A DNA stretch of 64,000 bases, from assembly GCA_029781855.1 (NCBI GenBank), contig JAKOVX010000124.1, forward strand, positions 1-64,000, in the 5' to 3' direction. The notes under the pieces are model-generated. The model made no database searches. It saw only the letters and a program-made list of their open reading frames with translations, and was not told where the DNA came from. Below, piece by piece: positions 1-10,328 of the stretch (its first letter is position 1; each line of letters starts with the position of its first letter). The translations under genes and the position numbers were made by a program. The stretch comes from Acidobacteriota bacterium (GTDB lineage Bacteria > Acidobacteriota > Blastocatellia > Pyrinomonadales > Pyrinomonadaceae).

Positions 1-39
1 GTTCGGCAGTAGAAAGTAGTATTTGATAGGAAAATAAAG

Positions 40-1716
<1,677 letters not shown>

Positions 1717-1728
1717 TGTCGACGATTT

Positions 1729-2637
1729 TTAATTGATCAGGGACGCATAAACGGCCGCGTCAACATTCCCGCCGCTGACGACGACGCATATTCTTTTGCC
1801 GGCGAACTCATCTATGTTCGCCATCACCGCTCCAAGGCTCAGCGCTCCGGTAGGCTCGCATTTCAGATTCGCAAGGCCATAGTAGAGCCTGACGGCGTCG
1901 GCGATATCATCCTCGGGAATTTCAAATATCCCGGCGATCGCAGGCGCGATGATCTCCCAATTGAGTTTACCGAGCGAGATCGTGCGGGCACCGTCGGCAA
2001 TGGTCATCGGCTCCGTTTCGTTCGGAACGATCTTGCCGGCTCGCAGCGATCGCGCGGCGTCGTTGCCGAGAAGCGGTTCGGCACCGAAGACCTTCGTCGT
2101 ACGGCCTCTGCGGCATAGGCCGGTAATTATCCCCGAAACTAATCCACCTCCGCCGACGGGCGAAATTACGACGTCGAAATCCTTTTCGGCAAGTTCATCG
2201 CCGAGACTCGCATTGCCCTCGATCACGAGCTTTTCGTCATAAGCGCTCGCAAAATAAGCGTCAGGCATTTCGGCAGCGAGTTCGGCGACGCGTTCGTTTC
2301 GGCCTTTTTTGGCGGTGTCGACCAGATCGACGGTCGCACCGTATCCACGAACGGCGTCGATCTTGACCTGAGCGGAAGTGACGGGCATTACGACGGTGCA
2401 TTTCTTGCCGATCAGCTTACATGCGTATGCAAGCGCCTGCCCGAAATTGCCCGACGACGCCGTCAGGATCTCGTCCTGCTCGACATTAAGTGCCAAATTG
2501 TACGCGGCACGAAACTTGAAGCTCCCCGTGTGCTGAAACGTCTCGCTCGCGATCGTCAGGTCCAGGCCGAGATGGTCGTCCAACTTGGCCGATTTGATAA
2601 AAGTTGTCGGCCGAATGGCCTCGATCAAGGGTTTCAT
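1729..2637 (-). CDS. PLP-dependent threonine/serine dehydratase-like protein
   Basis: A 302-residue fold-type II PLP enzyme related to threonine ammonia-lyase and serine racemase. Lys41 in the SFKFRAAYN motif should form the Schiff base. SGNFGQ near 62 binds the substrate carboxylate and a GGGGLVSG loop near 163 binds the PLP phosphate. There is no C-terminal ACT domain, so it resembles the catabolic rather than the feedback-regulated biosynthetic type. It is convergent with pilB, with 12 bp between the stops. Ser, Thr or racemase specificity is not resolved. Confidence 0.85.
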   Translation of the reverse strand: MKPLIEAIRPTTFIKSAKLDDHLGLDLTIASETFQHTGSFKFRAAYNLALNVEQDEILTASSGNFGQALAYACKLIGKKCTVVMPVTSAQVKIDAVRGYGATVDLVDTAKKGRNERVAELAAEMPDAYFASAYDEKLVIEGNASLGDELAEKDFDVVISPVGGGGLVSGIITGLCRRGRTTKVFGAEPLLGNDAARSLRAGKIVPNETEPMTIADGARTISLGKLNWEIIAPAIAGIFEIPEDDIADAVRLYYGLANLKCEPTGALSLGAVMANIDEFAGKRICVVVSGGNVDAAVYASLIN

Positions 2638-2678
2638 CTGTTCAGATCTTGTTTGACACGCTAAACTCGTGAGTAACG

Positions 2679-3596
2679 ATGAATAAGGAATTTAGAGCGA
2701 CGCTGCCCCGAAAATTCGTTGAGAATACGATATCACTTTGTGGTGATAAGGGCGACAAATGGCTCGACGATCTGCCCAATATCCTCGCCGAGCTTGAGTC
2801 CAAGTGGACCATCAAGGCCGCGGGGCATTTTCGGAATCTCTCTTACAATTACGTCGCTAACGCTGTGTTCCCCGACGGCAAGACGGCCGTGATAAAGGTC
2901 GGTTTGCCGCTCACGGACGTCGAGATCTACGGCGAGGCCGCGTATTTGAGGGAACTGGACGGCCGCGGCGCCGCCAGGCTGCTCAATTTCGATCGCGACC
3001 GGCAGGCTGTCTTGCTCGAAAGGGTCGTGCCCGGAGCCAATCTGAGATCGACATTCAAAAAGGATCAACCGAAGGCCGTCGACACCGCGATCAAAGTCCT
3101 CAAGCTCATAATACGCCCGATCCCGGAGGAAACGGCTGACTTCGTCATGCTCGACGACTGGTTCGACGGCTTGAAACGGGCGTCCGAAATGGCTTTTCCT
3201 AAGGAGTTTGCGGAAAAGGCTCTCGCGTTTTACGCCGAGTTGTCGACGGACGCGTCGAATACGTTTCTACTGCATGGCGACTTTCATCACGACAATATCC
3301 TGACGGCGACCCGCGAGCCGTTTCTCGTGATCGATCCGAAGGGCATGATCGGCCATGTCGGCTACGATATCGGCGTATTTCTCAATAATCATCGCGATTG
3401 GCTGGATTGGGACACGCGGCTTGTGGGCAAATTGGACCGTGCGGTCGCCGATTTCGCCGCGGCCTTTGATCTCGAGGAGAATGTCATCCGAAAGTGGGCC
3501 TATTGCCAGATGGTTTTGTCGTGGTGGTGGCTTTTTGATGAGATGCCGGACATGTTTGGCGACGAACTCGGCCTTTCGGACGTTTGGAATGTCTGA
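2679..3596 (+). CDS. APH(6)/hydroxyurea-kinase family phosphotransferase
   Basis: A 305-residue protein of the aminoglycoside/hydroxyurea kinase family (streptomycin 6-kinase type, protein-kinase-like fold). The N-terminal stretch with NLSYNYV, an AVIKVG lysine strand and DGRGAARLL is typical of that family. The Brenner motif HGDFHHDN is near residue 199 and the metal-binding LVIDPKG follows near 216. It is divergent from the dehydratase, and no mobile element or resistance cassette adjoins it. It is probably a chromosomal small-molecule kinase; true antibiotic resistance is not shown. Confidence 0.8.
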   Translation: MNKEFRATLPRKFVENTISLCGDKGDKWLDDLPNILAELESKWTIKAAGHFRNLSYNYVANAVFPDGKTAVIKVGLPLTDVEIYGEAAYLRELDGRGAARLLNFDRDRQAVLLERVVPGANLRSTFKKDQPKAVDTAIKVLKLIIRPIPEETADFVMLDDWFDGLKRASEMAFPKEFAEKALAFYAELSTDASNTFLLHGDFHHDNILTATREPFLVIDPKGMIGHVGYDIGVFLNNHRDWLDWDTRLVGKLDRAVADFAAAFDLEENVIRKWAYCQMVLSWWWLFDEMPDMFGDELGLSDVWNV

Positions 3597-3622
3597 ACCG
3601 CGGGATTAGAATCAGAAAAGCG

Positions 3623-3714
3623 GAATTCACCACGGAGTCGGCGAGATCGCGGAGACATTAATTAGGCATTTTATTATCGTATCTCTTTGTCCTCCGTGAC
3701 TCTGTGCTGAATTC
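3623..3714. repeat. CACCACGGAGTC-type imperfect palindrome upstream of gnd
   Basis: Arms GAATTCACCACGGAGTC (3623-3639) and GACTCTGTGCTGAATTC (3698-3714) are inverted repeats matching at 15 of 17 positions, separated by about 58 nt. It resembles in style the three CCACGGAA palindromes at 34242-36064. It fills the spacer before gnd and may sit in its leader. Confidence 0.6.
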
Positions 3715-3725
3715 TTAAAAATATT

Positions 3726-5165
3726 ATGAAAGCACATTTCGGAATGATCGGCCTCGGAACGATGGGGCGCAATTTTCTCCTCAACATTGCCGAGCACGGC
3801 ATCAGCGGCGTCGGTTTTGACCTCGATGCCGGCAAGCGTGACCTTTTGCTAAAGGAAGGTGCGGGAATGCCCGTCGACGTTGGCAGCGATCTCGCCGACT
3901 TTATCGCGAAGCTTGAGGCACCGCGCAACATCATGATGCTCGTTCCGGCGGGCCCGATCGTCGATTCAGTCATCAGCGACCTGCTGCCGCATTTGGAAAA
4001 AGACGACCTGATCATCGACGGCGGCAACTCGCACTACACCGACACCGATCGCCGCGACGCGGACCTGTCGGCGAAAGGCATCGGCTTTATGGGCGTTGGC
4101 GTCAGCGGCGGCGAGGAAGGAGCCCGCCACGGTGCGAGCATAATGCCCGGCGGGCGGCGCGATTTTTACGATCGCGTCGAAGCCACGCTGCAGGCGGTCT
4201 CGGCCAAGGTGGGCGGCGAACCGTGCGTTGCCTACATGGGCACGGGCTCGGCGGGGCATTTCGTCAAGATGGTCCACAACGGCATCGAGTACGGGCTGAT
4301 GCAGATCATTTCGGAGACCTACGATTATATGAAGCGCGTCCTCGAGATGGACGACGCGGCAATGAGCGCGACTTTTGCGGAGTGGAACGACAGCGAGCTT
4401 AACTCTTTCCTCGTCGAGATCACCTCGACCGTCCTCGCAAAGAAAGATCCCGACACCGGGAATCCGCTTGTCGAAATGATCCTCGACACTGCCGGGCAAA
4501 AGGGAACCGGCAAATGGACGTCGCAGGCGGCGATGGACCTCGGCGTGCCGATCCCGACGATCGATTCGGCGGTTTCGATGCGGCAGATCTCCGCGAGAAA
4601 GGCCGACCGCGGCAAGATCGCGGCGAAATTGGGCTCGGCGCCGTTCGCCGAACGCATCAGCGCCGACGCCAACCGCGTCGTCACCTACGACAAGAACCTC
4701 GTAAAGGTCGATCAGCTCAAAACCGCCCTGCTCTGTGCCTTTATCATCACCTACGCCCAGGGAATGTCGCTGCTGCAGGAAGCGTCCGGCGATATGAACT
4801 ACGGCCTAAACCTCGCTGACACCGCGAAGATCTGGCGCGGAGGCTGCATCATCCGTTCGGCACTGCTCGAAGAGATGCGGAGCGCGTATGCCGCCGATCC
4901 GAGCCTCGTGAATTTACTGCTCGACGACAAATTTGCCGCGATCCTCGAGGAGCACGGCGATTCGCTGCGAAAGACGGTCCGAGCCTTTGCCGGCAGCGGC
5001 GTTCCGGCGATGTGTTTCTCGTCGACGCTGGCGTATTTCGACGCGTTCCGCACCGAGCGTCTGCCCGCCAACCTGATCCAGGCACAGCGTGACTTCTTCG
5101 GCGCCCACACCTACCAACGCACCGACAAAGAAGGAACTTTCCACACGTCCGATTGGGACAAATAA
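3726..5165 (+). CDS. gnd: 6-phosphogluconate dehydrogenase, decarboxylating
   Basis: A 479-residue cytosolic enzyme of the oxidative pentose phosphate pathway, converting 6-phosphogluconate to ribulose 5-phosphate, CO2 and NADPH. The N-terminal Rossmann motif is GLGTMGRN (residues 9-16). The substrate-binding GVSGGEEGARHG segment and catalytic-Lys GHFVKMVHNGIEYG segment are clear. Length and the long all-alpha C-terminal domain match the dimeric long-chain family. rpe, the next pentose-phosphate enzyme, lies far away at 56679. A strong hairpin follows the stop. Confidence 0.97.
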   Translation: MKAHFGMIGLGTMGRNFLLNIAEHGISGVGFDLDAGKRDLLLKEGAGMPVDVGSDLADFIAKLEAPRNIMMLVPAGPIVDSVISDLLPHLEKDDLIIDGGNSHYTDTDRRDADLSAKGIGFMGVGVSGGEEGARHGASIMPGGRRDFYDRVEATLQAVSAKVGGEPCVAYMGTGSAGHFVKMVHNGIEYGLMQIISETYDYMKRVLEMDDAAMSATFAEWNDSELNSFLVEITSTVLAKKDPDTGNPLVEMILDTAGQKGTGKWTSQAAMDLGVPIPTIDSAVSMRQISARKADRGKIAAKLGSAPFAERISADANRVVTYDKNLVKVDQLKTALLCAFIITYAQGMSLLQEASGDMNYGLNLADTAKIWRGGCIIRSALLEEMRSAYAADPSLVNLLLDDKFAAILEEHGDSLRKTVRAFAGSGVPAMCFSSTLAYFDAFRTERLPANLIQAQRDFFGAHTYQRTDKEGTFHTSDWDK

Positions 5166-5185
5166 CGTTTCCCTAAATCGGGTTT

Positions 5186-5209
5186 AGAGGCGGGCTACCG
5201 CCCGCCTCT
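5186..5209 (+). terminator. GC-rich hairpin downstream of gnd
   Basis: Perfect 10-bp stem AGAGGCGGGC (5186-5195) / GCCCGCCTCT (5200-5209) with a TACC loop, 21 nt after the gnd stop. The following sequence is C/T-rich but not a clean T-run, so termination is likely but weakly canonical. Confidence 0.55.
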
Positions 5210-5241
5210 CGTTCCCCTCCCCAAGGAAGGAGCGGCGTTTA

Positions 5242-5279
5242 GCAACTCCTCATCCGAATACCCGGTGACGCTGTCGTAA
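5242..5279. repeat. 38-bp imperfect direct repeat, copy 1
   Basis: Shares about 30 of 38 positions with 5683-5720, including the identical 16-mer CGGTGACGCTGTCGTA at 5263-5278. The two copies bracket the small membrane ORF. Read on the minus strand both give a similar short peptide (YDSVTGYSDEE versus YDSVTEYCGEE), as if two decayed coding tails remained. Confidence 0.55.
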
Positions 5280-5352
5280 TTCGCTCCGCCGCTGGTGATA
5301 TACTCCGAAGTGTTTCACTAGCGGCATTTCATTGCCGGCCTCGATTATCATC

Positions 5353-5604
5353 ATGAGTCTGATTCACGTATTCTTTGCACCTAAAGGGTCGATCGGCGGA
5401 CCCTGCTTCGGGGCCTTTTGTGCTGCGGCCGCAGTCATGATGTCGTGGCAGGCATATGATAATTTTCGCGACGGCTGCATGGTACTTAGCTTCGGCGACG
5501 CTTCCCGCGACAAGCATCCGATCTTGTTCTTCCTCGCATTTGTTTTTAATATTCTCGGCATCGTCTTTCTGATCGGAGCGTCTATTTTCGGGTTCATGAC
5601 TTAG
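5353..5604 (+). CDS. Small putative membrane protein, unknown
   Basis: From the ATG at 5353 the protein has 83 residues; a TTG at 5332 would add seven. It has two hydrophobic segments: about residues 13-31 (Gly/Ala/Cys-rich) and the C-terminal 25 residues (LFFLAFVFNILGIVFLIGAS), which should be transmembrane helices. I do not recognise a family. It sits between two imperfect direct repeats and has no convincing ribosome-binding site, so it may be poorly expressed. Confidence 0.5.
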   Translation: MSLIHVFFAPKGSIGGPCFGAFCAAAAVMMSWQAYDNFRDGCMVLSFGDASRDKHPILFFLAFVFNILGIVFLIGASIFGFMT

Positions 5605-5682
5605 TCGAAACAGTCGACTTCGTTAGACAATCAGCTCAAACTTCGTCGCCCATTAAGCCAGGTCGCAGCCTTGGAGGCGTCG

Positions 5683-5720
5683 GCGATTCCTCACCGCAAT
5701 ATTCGGTGACGCTGTCGTAG
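5683..5720. repeat. 38-bp imperfect direct repeat, copy 2
   Basis: Second copy of the repeat at 5242-5279; the 16-bp identical core lies at 5704-5719. Confidence 0.55.
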
Positions 5721-5840
5721 AAAAGCAGTAGGCGGACGGAGAAAAGGATCGATCGGTCGGGGCGGGAAATGCGGGGGAAGCTTTTCCCGCTTTTTTGATA
5801 GATGCTATACTGCGATGGATTTGCGACAGAGATTGCGGCC

Positions 5841-7208
5841 ATGAACAGGATCTTCGAGAACTTTAGCCTCAGCCACCAGAAGGAGCGCTTCGAGTCGATC
5901 ATCGAGAGCGTCGAGAGCGGTGTCGAATTTAAAGGGACCAATCTCTGGATCCTCGTGTTCGCCATTTTTATCGCGTCGCTGGGGCTGAATGTCAATTCGA
6001 CCGCCGTCGTAATCGGCGCGATGCTCGTCTCGCCGCTGATGGGCCCGATCATGGGCCTCGGCCTCGGGATGGCGGTCAACGATCTCGCACTGCTGCGAAA
6101 AGCGTGGTTCAACTATCTTTTCGCGCTCGGCGTCGGGCTGGCAACTTCGACGATATTCTTTTCGCTGTCGCCGCTCAACGACGCTTCGTCGGAGATACTT
6201 GCGCGAACCTCGCCGAATATTTACGATGTGCTGATCGCGCTGTTCGGCGGTTTTGCGGGTATCCTGGCCGTTTCGAGCAAGCAGAAGGGCAATGTCATTC
6301 CCGGCGTCGCCATCGCCACGGCCCTGATGCCGCCGCTTTGCACGGCGGGCTACGGCCTCGCTAACTGGAATCTCACATATCTCAGCGGAGCACTCTATCT
6401 TTACCTGATAAACACGGTCTTCATTGCCCTGGCGACCCTTATCACCGCCCGCTTTCTGCGATTTCCGTTCAAACATCTGCCGAATGAACGCGATGAGCTG
6501 ATCGCCAAGCGGATCGTCTGGGGCGTCGTCATCATTACCCTTTTGCCGAGCATATATTTTGGCTACGACGTCGTGAAACAAAGCCAATTCAACAAGAAGG
6601 CGAATACGTTTGTCGATGTTGAGGCGGTGTTCCCAAATGACTATCTGCTGAAAAAGACGATCGACGCCAAAAAGCAGTCGATCAGCCTGACATATGGAGG
6701 CGCCGTTATCTCCGACGCCGAGATCGAAGCTCTCAAGAACAAAATGAGCAAGTACGGCCTCGGCGATGCGAAGCTCGAGATCCAGCAGGGATTCACGTAT
6801 CTCGCCGGGCCGCAGCAAAGCGACCAGGATAAGCAGATCACCGCTCTTCTCAACGAAAAGGAAAAGGAACTAACTGCCCTGAAGAGCAAGGTGGCAGCCG
6901 AAGACGCCGAGACCGCTCTCGGGAAACAGATCTTTAACGAGCTGAAGGCTCAGTATCCCACGATCACTTCCTGCATCGTCGAGCAGGCCGTCAACAACGC
7001 CGGTTCGACACAGAACCAGATGTGGATCGCCGTCATCCGGCATTACGGGAAATTGTCGGCCGAGGACCAGAAGCGGATCGAGGACTTTCTCGCCGCCCGC
7101 GTAAACTCCGATGAGGTTTCGGTCTTTTACGAGGACGTGCCGCCGCCGACACCTACGCCGAGTCCCTCGCCATCATCGACGCCCACGCCCGCTGCCGCGT
7201 CTCAGTAA
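5841..7208 (+). CDS. DUF389 (TIGR00341-type) polytopic membrane protein
   Basis: About 455 residues from the ATG at 5841 (MNRIFENFSLS); an in-frame ATG at 5802 would add 13 residues that look non-coding. The N-terminal half holds several transmembrane helices with the family segment VVIGAMLVSPLMGPIMGLGLG followed by LIALFGGFAGILAV. The soluble C-terminal part has charged helices and ends in a proline/threonine tail. The family is widespread and its function is unknown. It lies 33 nt upstream of an MscS channel, so the two may be co-transcribed. Confidence 0.85.
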   Translation: MNRIFENFSLSHQKERFESIIESVESGVEFKGTNLWILVFAIFIASLGLNVNSTAVVIGAMLVSPLMGPIMGLGLGMAVNDLALLRKAWFNYLFALGVGLATSTIFFSLSPLNDASSEILARTSPNIYDVLIALFGGFAGILAVSSKQKGNVIPGVAIATALMPPLCTAGYGLANWNLTYLSGALYLYLINTVFIALATLITARFLRFPFKHLPNERDELIAKRIVWGVVIITLLPSIYFGYDVVKQSQFNKKANTFVDVEAVFPNDYLLKKTIDAKKQSISLTYGGAVISDAEIEALKNKMSKYGLGDAKLEIQQGFTYLAGPQQSDQDKQITALLNEKEKELTALKSKVAAEDAETALGKQIFNELKAQYPTITSCIVEQAVNNAGSTQNQMWIAVIRHYGKLSAEDQKRIEDFLAARVNSDEVSVFYEDVPPPTPTPSPSPSSTPTPAAASQ

Positions 7209-7241
7209 GTTTCAAGAAACCTCCCGAAGGACCAGAAATCT

Positions 7242-8150
7242 ATGGAAGCCACAATCCGCTCTTGGTTATTCGATCCGACGGTCGGCAGGTTTTTATCCGC
7301 TTTTGTGGCGCTGGCGATCGTGTTTGGGATCTCGCGGGTCGCGAAAGGTTCCGTGACGAGATACGTTAGCCAAACCGACACGCGATATAGGCTCCGCAAG
7401 TTCATCACATTCCTAAGTTACATTCTTATCATCCTGGTCGTGACGATCATCTTCAGCGACCAGCTTGGCGGGCTAACCGTCGCACTGGGCGTCGCGGGAG
7501 CGGGCGTAGCATTTGCCCTTCAGGAAGTCATTGCGAGTTATGCCGGATGGTTTGCGGTGACATTTGCGGGATTCTACGATCCGGGCGACCGCGTTCAGGT
7601 CGGCGGAATAAAGGGCGATGTTATCGATATCAGCTTTCTGCGAACGACCGTGATGGAGGTCGGGGAATGGGTCAAGGGTGATCTTTACACGGGCCGTGTT
7701 GTCCGGATCGCGAACAGCGCGGTTTTCAAGGAACCGGTTTTCAACTACTCGGGCGACTTTCCGTTCTTGTGGGACGAGATTACGATCCCGGTCAAGTACG
7801 GCGGTGACCATCGCGAAGCCCGCAGGATCATCAAAGCGGCGGCAGATGACATTGTCGGCGGCTACGCGGCCGGGGCGGCAGAAGCCTGGGAAACATTTTC
7901 CAAGCAATACCTACTCGAAGACGCTATTACAGATCCGATGGTATTTCTCGTCGCGAACGACAATTGGCTCGAGTTCGCATTGCGCTACACGGTTAGCTTT
8001 AAACGTCGGCGTGCGACAAAAGACGAGCTGTTCACCAGAATTCTCGATGAGTTTCAAAAGACCGAAGGCCGTGTCGAATTCGCGTCGGCAACCTTCCAGT
8101 TGGTGCAGGCTCCTACCATCGACGTGAGGTTGAAGGGGACGGGCGAATAG
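7242..8150 (+). CDS. MscS-family small-conductance mechanosensitive channel
   Basis: A 302-residue inner-membrane protein with two N-terminal helices, then the Gly/Ala-rich pore helix (VALGVAGAGVAFALQEVIAS, residues about 80-99). The beta domain motif DPGDRVQVGGIKGDV follows near 117. The family opens under membrane tension to release osmolytes. It is close behind the DUF389 gene on the same strand and convergent with lpxC. Confidence 0.9.
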   Translation: MEATIRSWLFDPTVGRFLSAFVALAIVFGISRVAKGSVTRYVSQTDTRYRLRKFITFLSYILIILVVTIIFSDQLGGLTVALGVAGAGVAFALQEVIASYAGWFAVTFAGFYDPGDRVQVGGIKGDVIDISFLRTTVMEVGEWVKGDLYTGRVVRIANSAVFKEPVFNYSGDFPFLWDEITIPVKYGGDHREARRIIKAAADDIVGGYAAGAAEAWETFSKQYLLEDAITDPMVFLVANDNWLEFALRYTVSFKRRRATKDELFTRILDEFQKTEGRVEFASATFQLVQAPTIDVRLKGTGE

Positions 8151-8186
8151 CCGGGCCAATCGCAACAACCACTGGCTATTGCCGAA

Positions 8187-9044
8187 CTAGTCCTCGACGA
8201 TCTCCCAGGCGTGCTCCGCTTTCAGGAGTTTGCTCATTAGCTGAGCGTGGACGGCGTGGCCGCTTTTTTCCGCGGTAATTTTCCCTTCGATCGGCATTCC
8301 CAACAGAGCGAGATCGCCGATGATGTCGAGGATCTTGTGACGGACGAACTCGTCGTCGAAACGGAGCGGCGTTTTGTTCAGCATTCCGTTCTCGGTCAGA
8401 ACGATCGCGTTGTCGAGGCTTCCGCCGAGTGCGAGATTTGCCTTTCGCAGCATGTCGATCTCGTGCGTGAACCCGAACGTGCGGGCCGACGCGATCTCCT
8501 TGCCGAATGAGCCGTTCTTAACTACAAAATTCAGCGATTGGCGTTCGATGAAAGGATGCGGAAAGTCGATGACGCAGTCGATCTCGAAATTCTTCGCCGG
8601 CTCGATCGACATCTTTCGGTCGCCTTGGGCGTACTCGACCTTTTCGAGGATACGCAGGATGTGACGCGGAGCATCCTGTTCGACAATACCGGCCTCGGCA
8701 ATAAGCTCGATAAAATCCTCGCTCGAGCCGTCCATTATCGGTATCTCGATGTTGTCGAGATCGATGAAGCAATTATCGACGCCCGCCCCTCGCAACGCTG
8801 ACAACAGGTGCTCGCAGGTCGAAAGCACAACACCGCGGCGCATCAGCGTCGTTGCGTACGAGCAATGCGAAATATACTCGACCGACGCCGGTATTTCGAA
8901 ATTCTCAAGATCCGTCCGGACAAAAATGTATCCGGTGTTTTCCGGTGCCGGTCGCAGCGTCAGGTTGACGTCCACACCGGTGTGGAGGCCGACGCCGGAT
9001 ATATTTATTGGTTTTGAAAGTGTGGTTTGCTTCATTCTCCGCAA
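8187..9044 (-). CDS. lpxC: UDP-3-O-acyl-N-acetylglucosamine deacetylase
   Basis: A 285-residue zinc hydrolase catalysing the first committed step of lipid A synthesis, so the cell has an LPS-type outer membrane. Zinc ligands are visible as His79 (STCEHLLSALRG) and His236/Asp240 (RHKILDIIGDL). The catalytic His263 lies in SGHAVH. The start MRRMKQT may really be the second Met, since the family begins near KQTTL. The gene stands alone, convergent with mscS, without the usual fabZ/lpxA neighbours. Confidence 0.96.
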   Translation of the reverse strand: MRRMKQTTLSKPINISGVGLHTGVDVNLTLRPAPENTGYIFVRTDLENFEIPASVEYISHCSYATTLMRRGVVLSTCEHLLSALRGAGVDNCFIDLDNIEIPIMDGSSEDFIELIAEAGIVEQDAPRHILRILEKVEYAQGDRKMSIEPAKNFEIDCVIDFPHPFIERQSLNFVVKNGSFGKEIASARTFGFTHEIDMLRKANLALGGSLDNAIVLTENGMLNKTPLRFDDEFVRHKILDIIGDLALLGMPIEGKITAEKSGHAVHAQLMSKLLKAEHAWEIVED

Positions 9045-9200
9045 TAAGGGTGTAATTCCAAGTATGAAGTATCGAGCGCAACTCGAATATCAGACACTTC
9101 ACCCGATTATCATTAACAATCCGCGTGCCAACGCCGTGACCTCGCAAAATGTTAGATTTTCTCGAGCCTCTCGCCGTCCGGGCCCGGCAAAAAGCCTCGG

Positions 9201-9222
9201 AATGTGGCGTTCGCGCCACATT
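9201..9222. other. Perfect 9-bp hairpin with TTCG loop in an intergenic region
   Basis: AATGTGGCG (9201-9209), loop TTCG, CGCCACATT (9214-9222). It lies between divergent lpxC and the gene starting at 9275, so it is not a terminator of lpxC. It could be a leader structure of the downstream gene. No T-run follows. Confidence 0.5.
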
Positions 9223-9274
9223 GATGTGGCCGGATTTACTAATATCGATTGACGAATTACAATTGTCCACAAGT

Positions 9275-9859
9275 ATGGCAATCGAAACCGCCGGCCAAAA
9301 GGCCGCTAAAGTCACCAAAATACGCGTCGAGAACGCCTCGACGCTAAAACTGCCCAAAGACACTGAAGAAACGATCAACAAGGTCCTTGATTTTCTGCCC
9401 GTCGAACAGTATCGCGGCGTGGAACGGATCAAGCTGGTCGATTTCATCAACGACCCTCGGCTCAAGAATATGGACGTGCCAATGAAGGGCGACCTCCCCG
9501 GGCTTTACCATCCGCGGGTCCAGAACCAGGCACCTTGGTTCGAGCTTTCGATGGTTGCCTTGCTCCAGCCGACCGAGGGTTTCGTCAAGAAATTCATGGC
9601 CAAAAGCTCGTTCAAAGGCAACATCGCAGGCCTTATCTTTTCACTCGTCGGGCAGCATTATTATTTAACTCTCCGCCATTCCGTCAAACGCACGAGCCTC
9701 GAGCCGCAGATCCGGCAGTACGCCGAAAAGAACCTCAAGGTCTGGAGCGAGAAACAGAACGAAGGCAGTATCCGTGCAAAGCTCTTCAAACCGTTCCGCC
9801 CGTATCTCGAGCGCTGGGCAAAATGGCTGAACAAAAAGGCGGCAGCTCAAAAGGGTTGA
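9275..9859 (+). CDS. Conserved-looking hypothetical protein
   Basis: From the ATG at 9275 (MAIETAGQKAAK) the protein has 194 residues. The frame is open upstream to 9149, but that stretch contains the TTCG hairpin and reads like spacer. No signal peptide or clear membrane helix. The centre (GQHYYLTLRHSVKR then a charged helix) vaguely recalls the HExxH helix of small zincins, but the glutamate is absent, so no activity should be inferred. Its stop lies 3 nt before the inverted-repeat element around the four-helix-bundle gene. Confidence 0.65.
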   Translation: MAIETAGQKAAKVTKIRVENASTLKLPKDTEETINKVLDFLPVEQYRGVERIKLVDFINDPRLKNMDVPMKGDLPGLYHPRVQNQAPWFELSMVALLQPTEGFVKKFMAKSSFKGNIAGLIFSLVGQHYYLTLRHSVKRTSLEPQIRQYAEKNLKVWSEKQNEGSIRAKLFKPFRPYLERWAKWLNKKAAAQKG

Positions 9860-9862
9860 TCA

Positions 9863-10327
9863 GTGATTAACGGTGAACGGTGAGTGATGAATGAAAGAAA
9901 GTGTATTGAGCGAAAAGTCATTTGCGTTTGCCCTGAGGATAGTTAGTTTGTATAAACATTTGACTCTCGAACATCGCGATTATGTGATGTCTAAGCAGGT
10001 TCTGAGATCCGGAACATCGATCGGTGCGAACGTCGAAGAAGCAAAACACGGCCAATCGAAACTTGATTTCATTCACAAATTATCGATTGCACAGAAGGAA
10101 GCGAGCGAGACGCGATATTGGATAAGGTTGCTGCACAGGTCAGAATTTTTGAGTGAAAAGCTTGCGGATTCACTGATCGGCGACTGCGATGAAATTCAAC
10201 GAATTTTGACAGCGTCGATAAAGACGACGAAAGCGAATTTGGAAAACGAAAAGACAATTAGTAAGTAATGGAGATGTGAGGTTTGGGCGGTTCTGACACT
10301 CATCACTCACCGTTCACCACTAACCAC
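9863..10327 (+). mobile_element. Putative IVS-like element: four-helix-bundle gene between inverted heptamer arms
   Basis: The left arm (9863-9890) is four 7-nt units: GTGATTA, ACGGTGA, ACGGTGA, GTGATGA. The right arm (10300-10327), reverse complemented, is GTGGTTA, GTGGTGA, ACGGTGA, GTGATGA. The arms pair at 25 of 28 positions, 19 of them contiguous (9872-9890 with 10300-10318). They enclose one S23-type gene, and the element fills the whole spacer between two unrelated genes. Gene plus complementary ends is the architecture of 23S rRNA intervening sequences. Mobility is inferred; no target duplication was found. Confidence 0.5.
9891..10268 (+). CDS. Four-helix-bundle protein, S23/IVP family (copy A)
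   Basis: A 125-residue all-helical protein of the family encoded in 23S rRNA intervening sequences; Avd of diversity-generating retroelements has a related fold. Family marks are FALRIVSLYKHL, SKQVLRSGTSIGANVEEA near residues 33-50 and EASETRYWIRLL near 73. The left repeat arm ends at 9890, directly before the ATG. The biochemical function of stand-alone members is unknown. A paralogue lies at 41628, also between inverted repeats. Confidence 0.88.
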   Translation: MKESVLSEKSFAFALRIVSLYKHLTLEHRDYVMSKQVLRSGTSIGANVEEAKHGQSKLDFIHKLSIAQKEASETRYWIRLLHRSEFLSEKLADSLIGDCDEIQRILTASIKTTKANLENEKTISK

Positions 10328-10328
10328 T

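Noticed and set aside
2679..3596. Acquired antibiotic-resistance gene
   Set aside because: The APH(6)-family kinase has host-like composition and no mobile context; family membership alone does not show resistance.
5805..6818. 337-codon minus-strand frame opposite the DUF389 gene
   Set aside because: It has no family motif, is Arg/Asp/Gln-rich as typical of antisense translation, and the plus-strand gene is clear.
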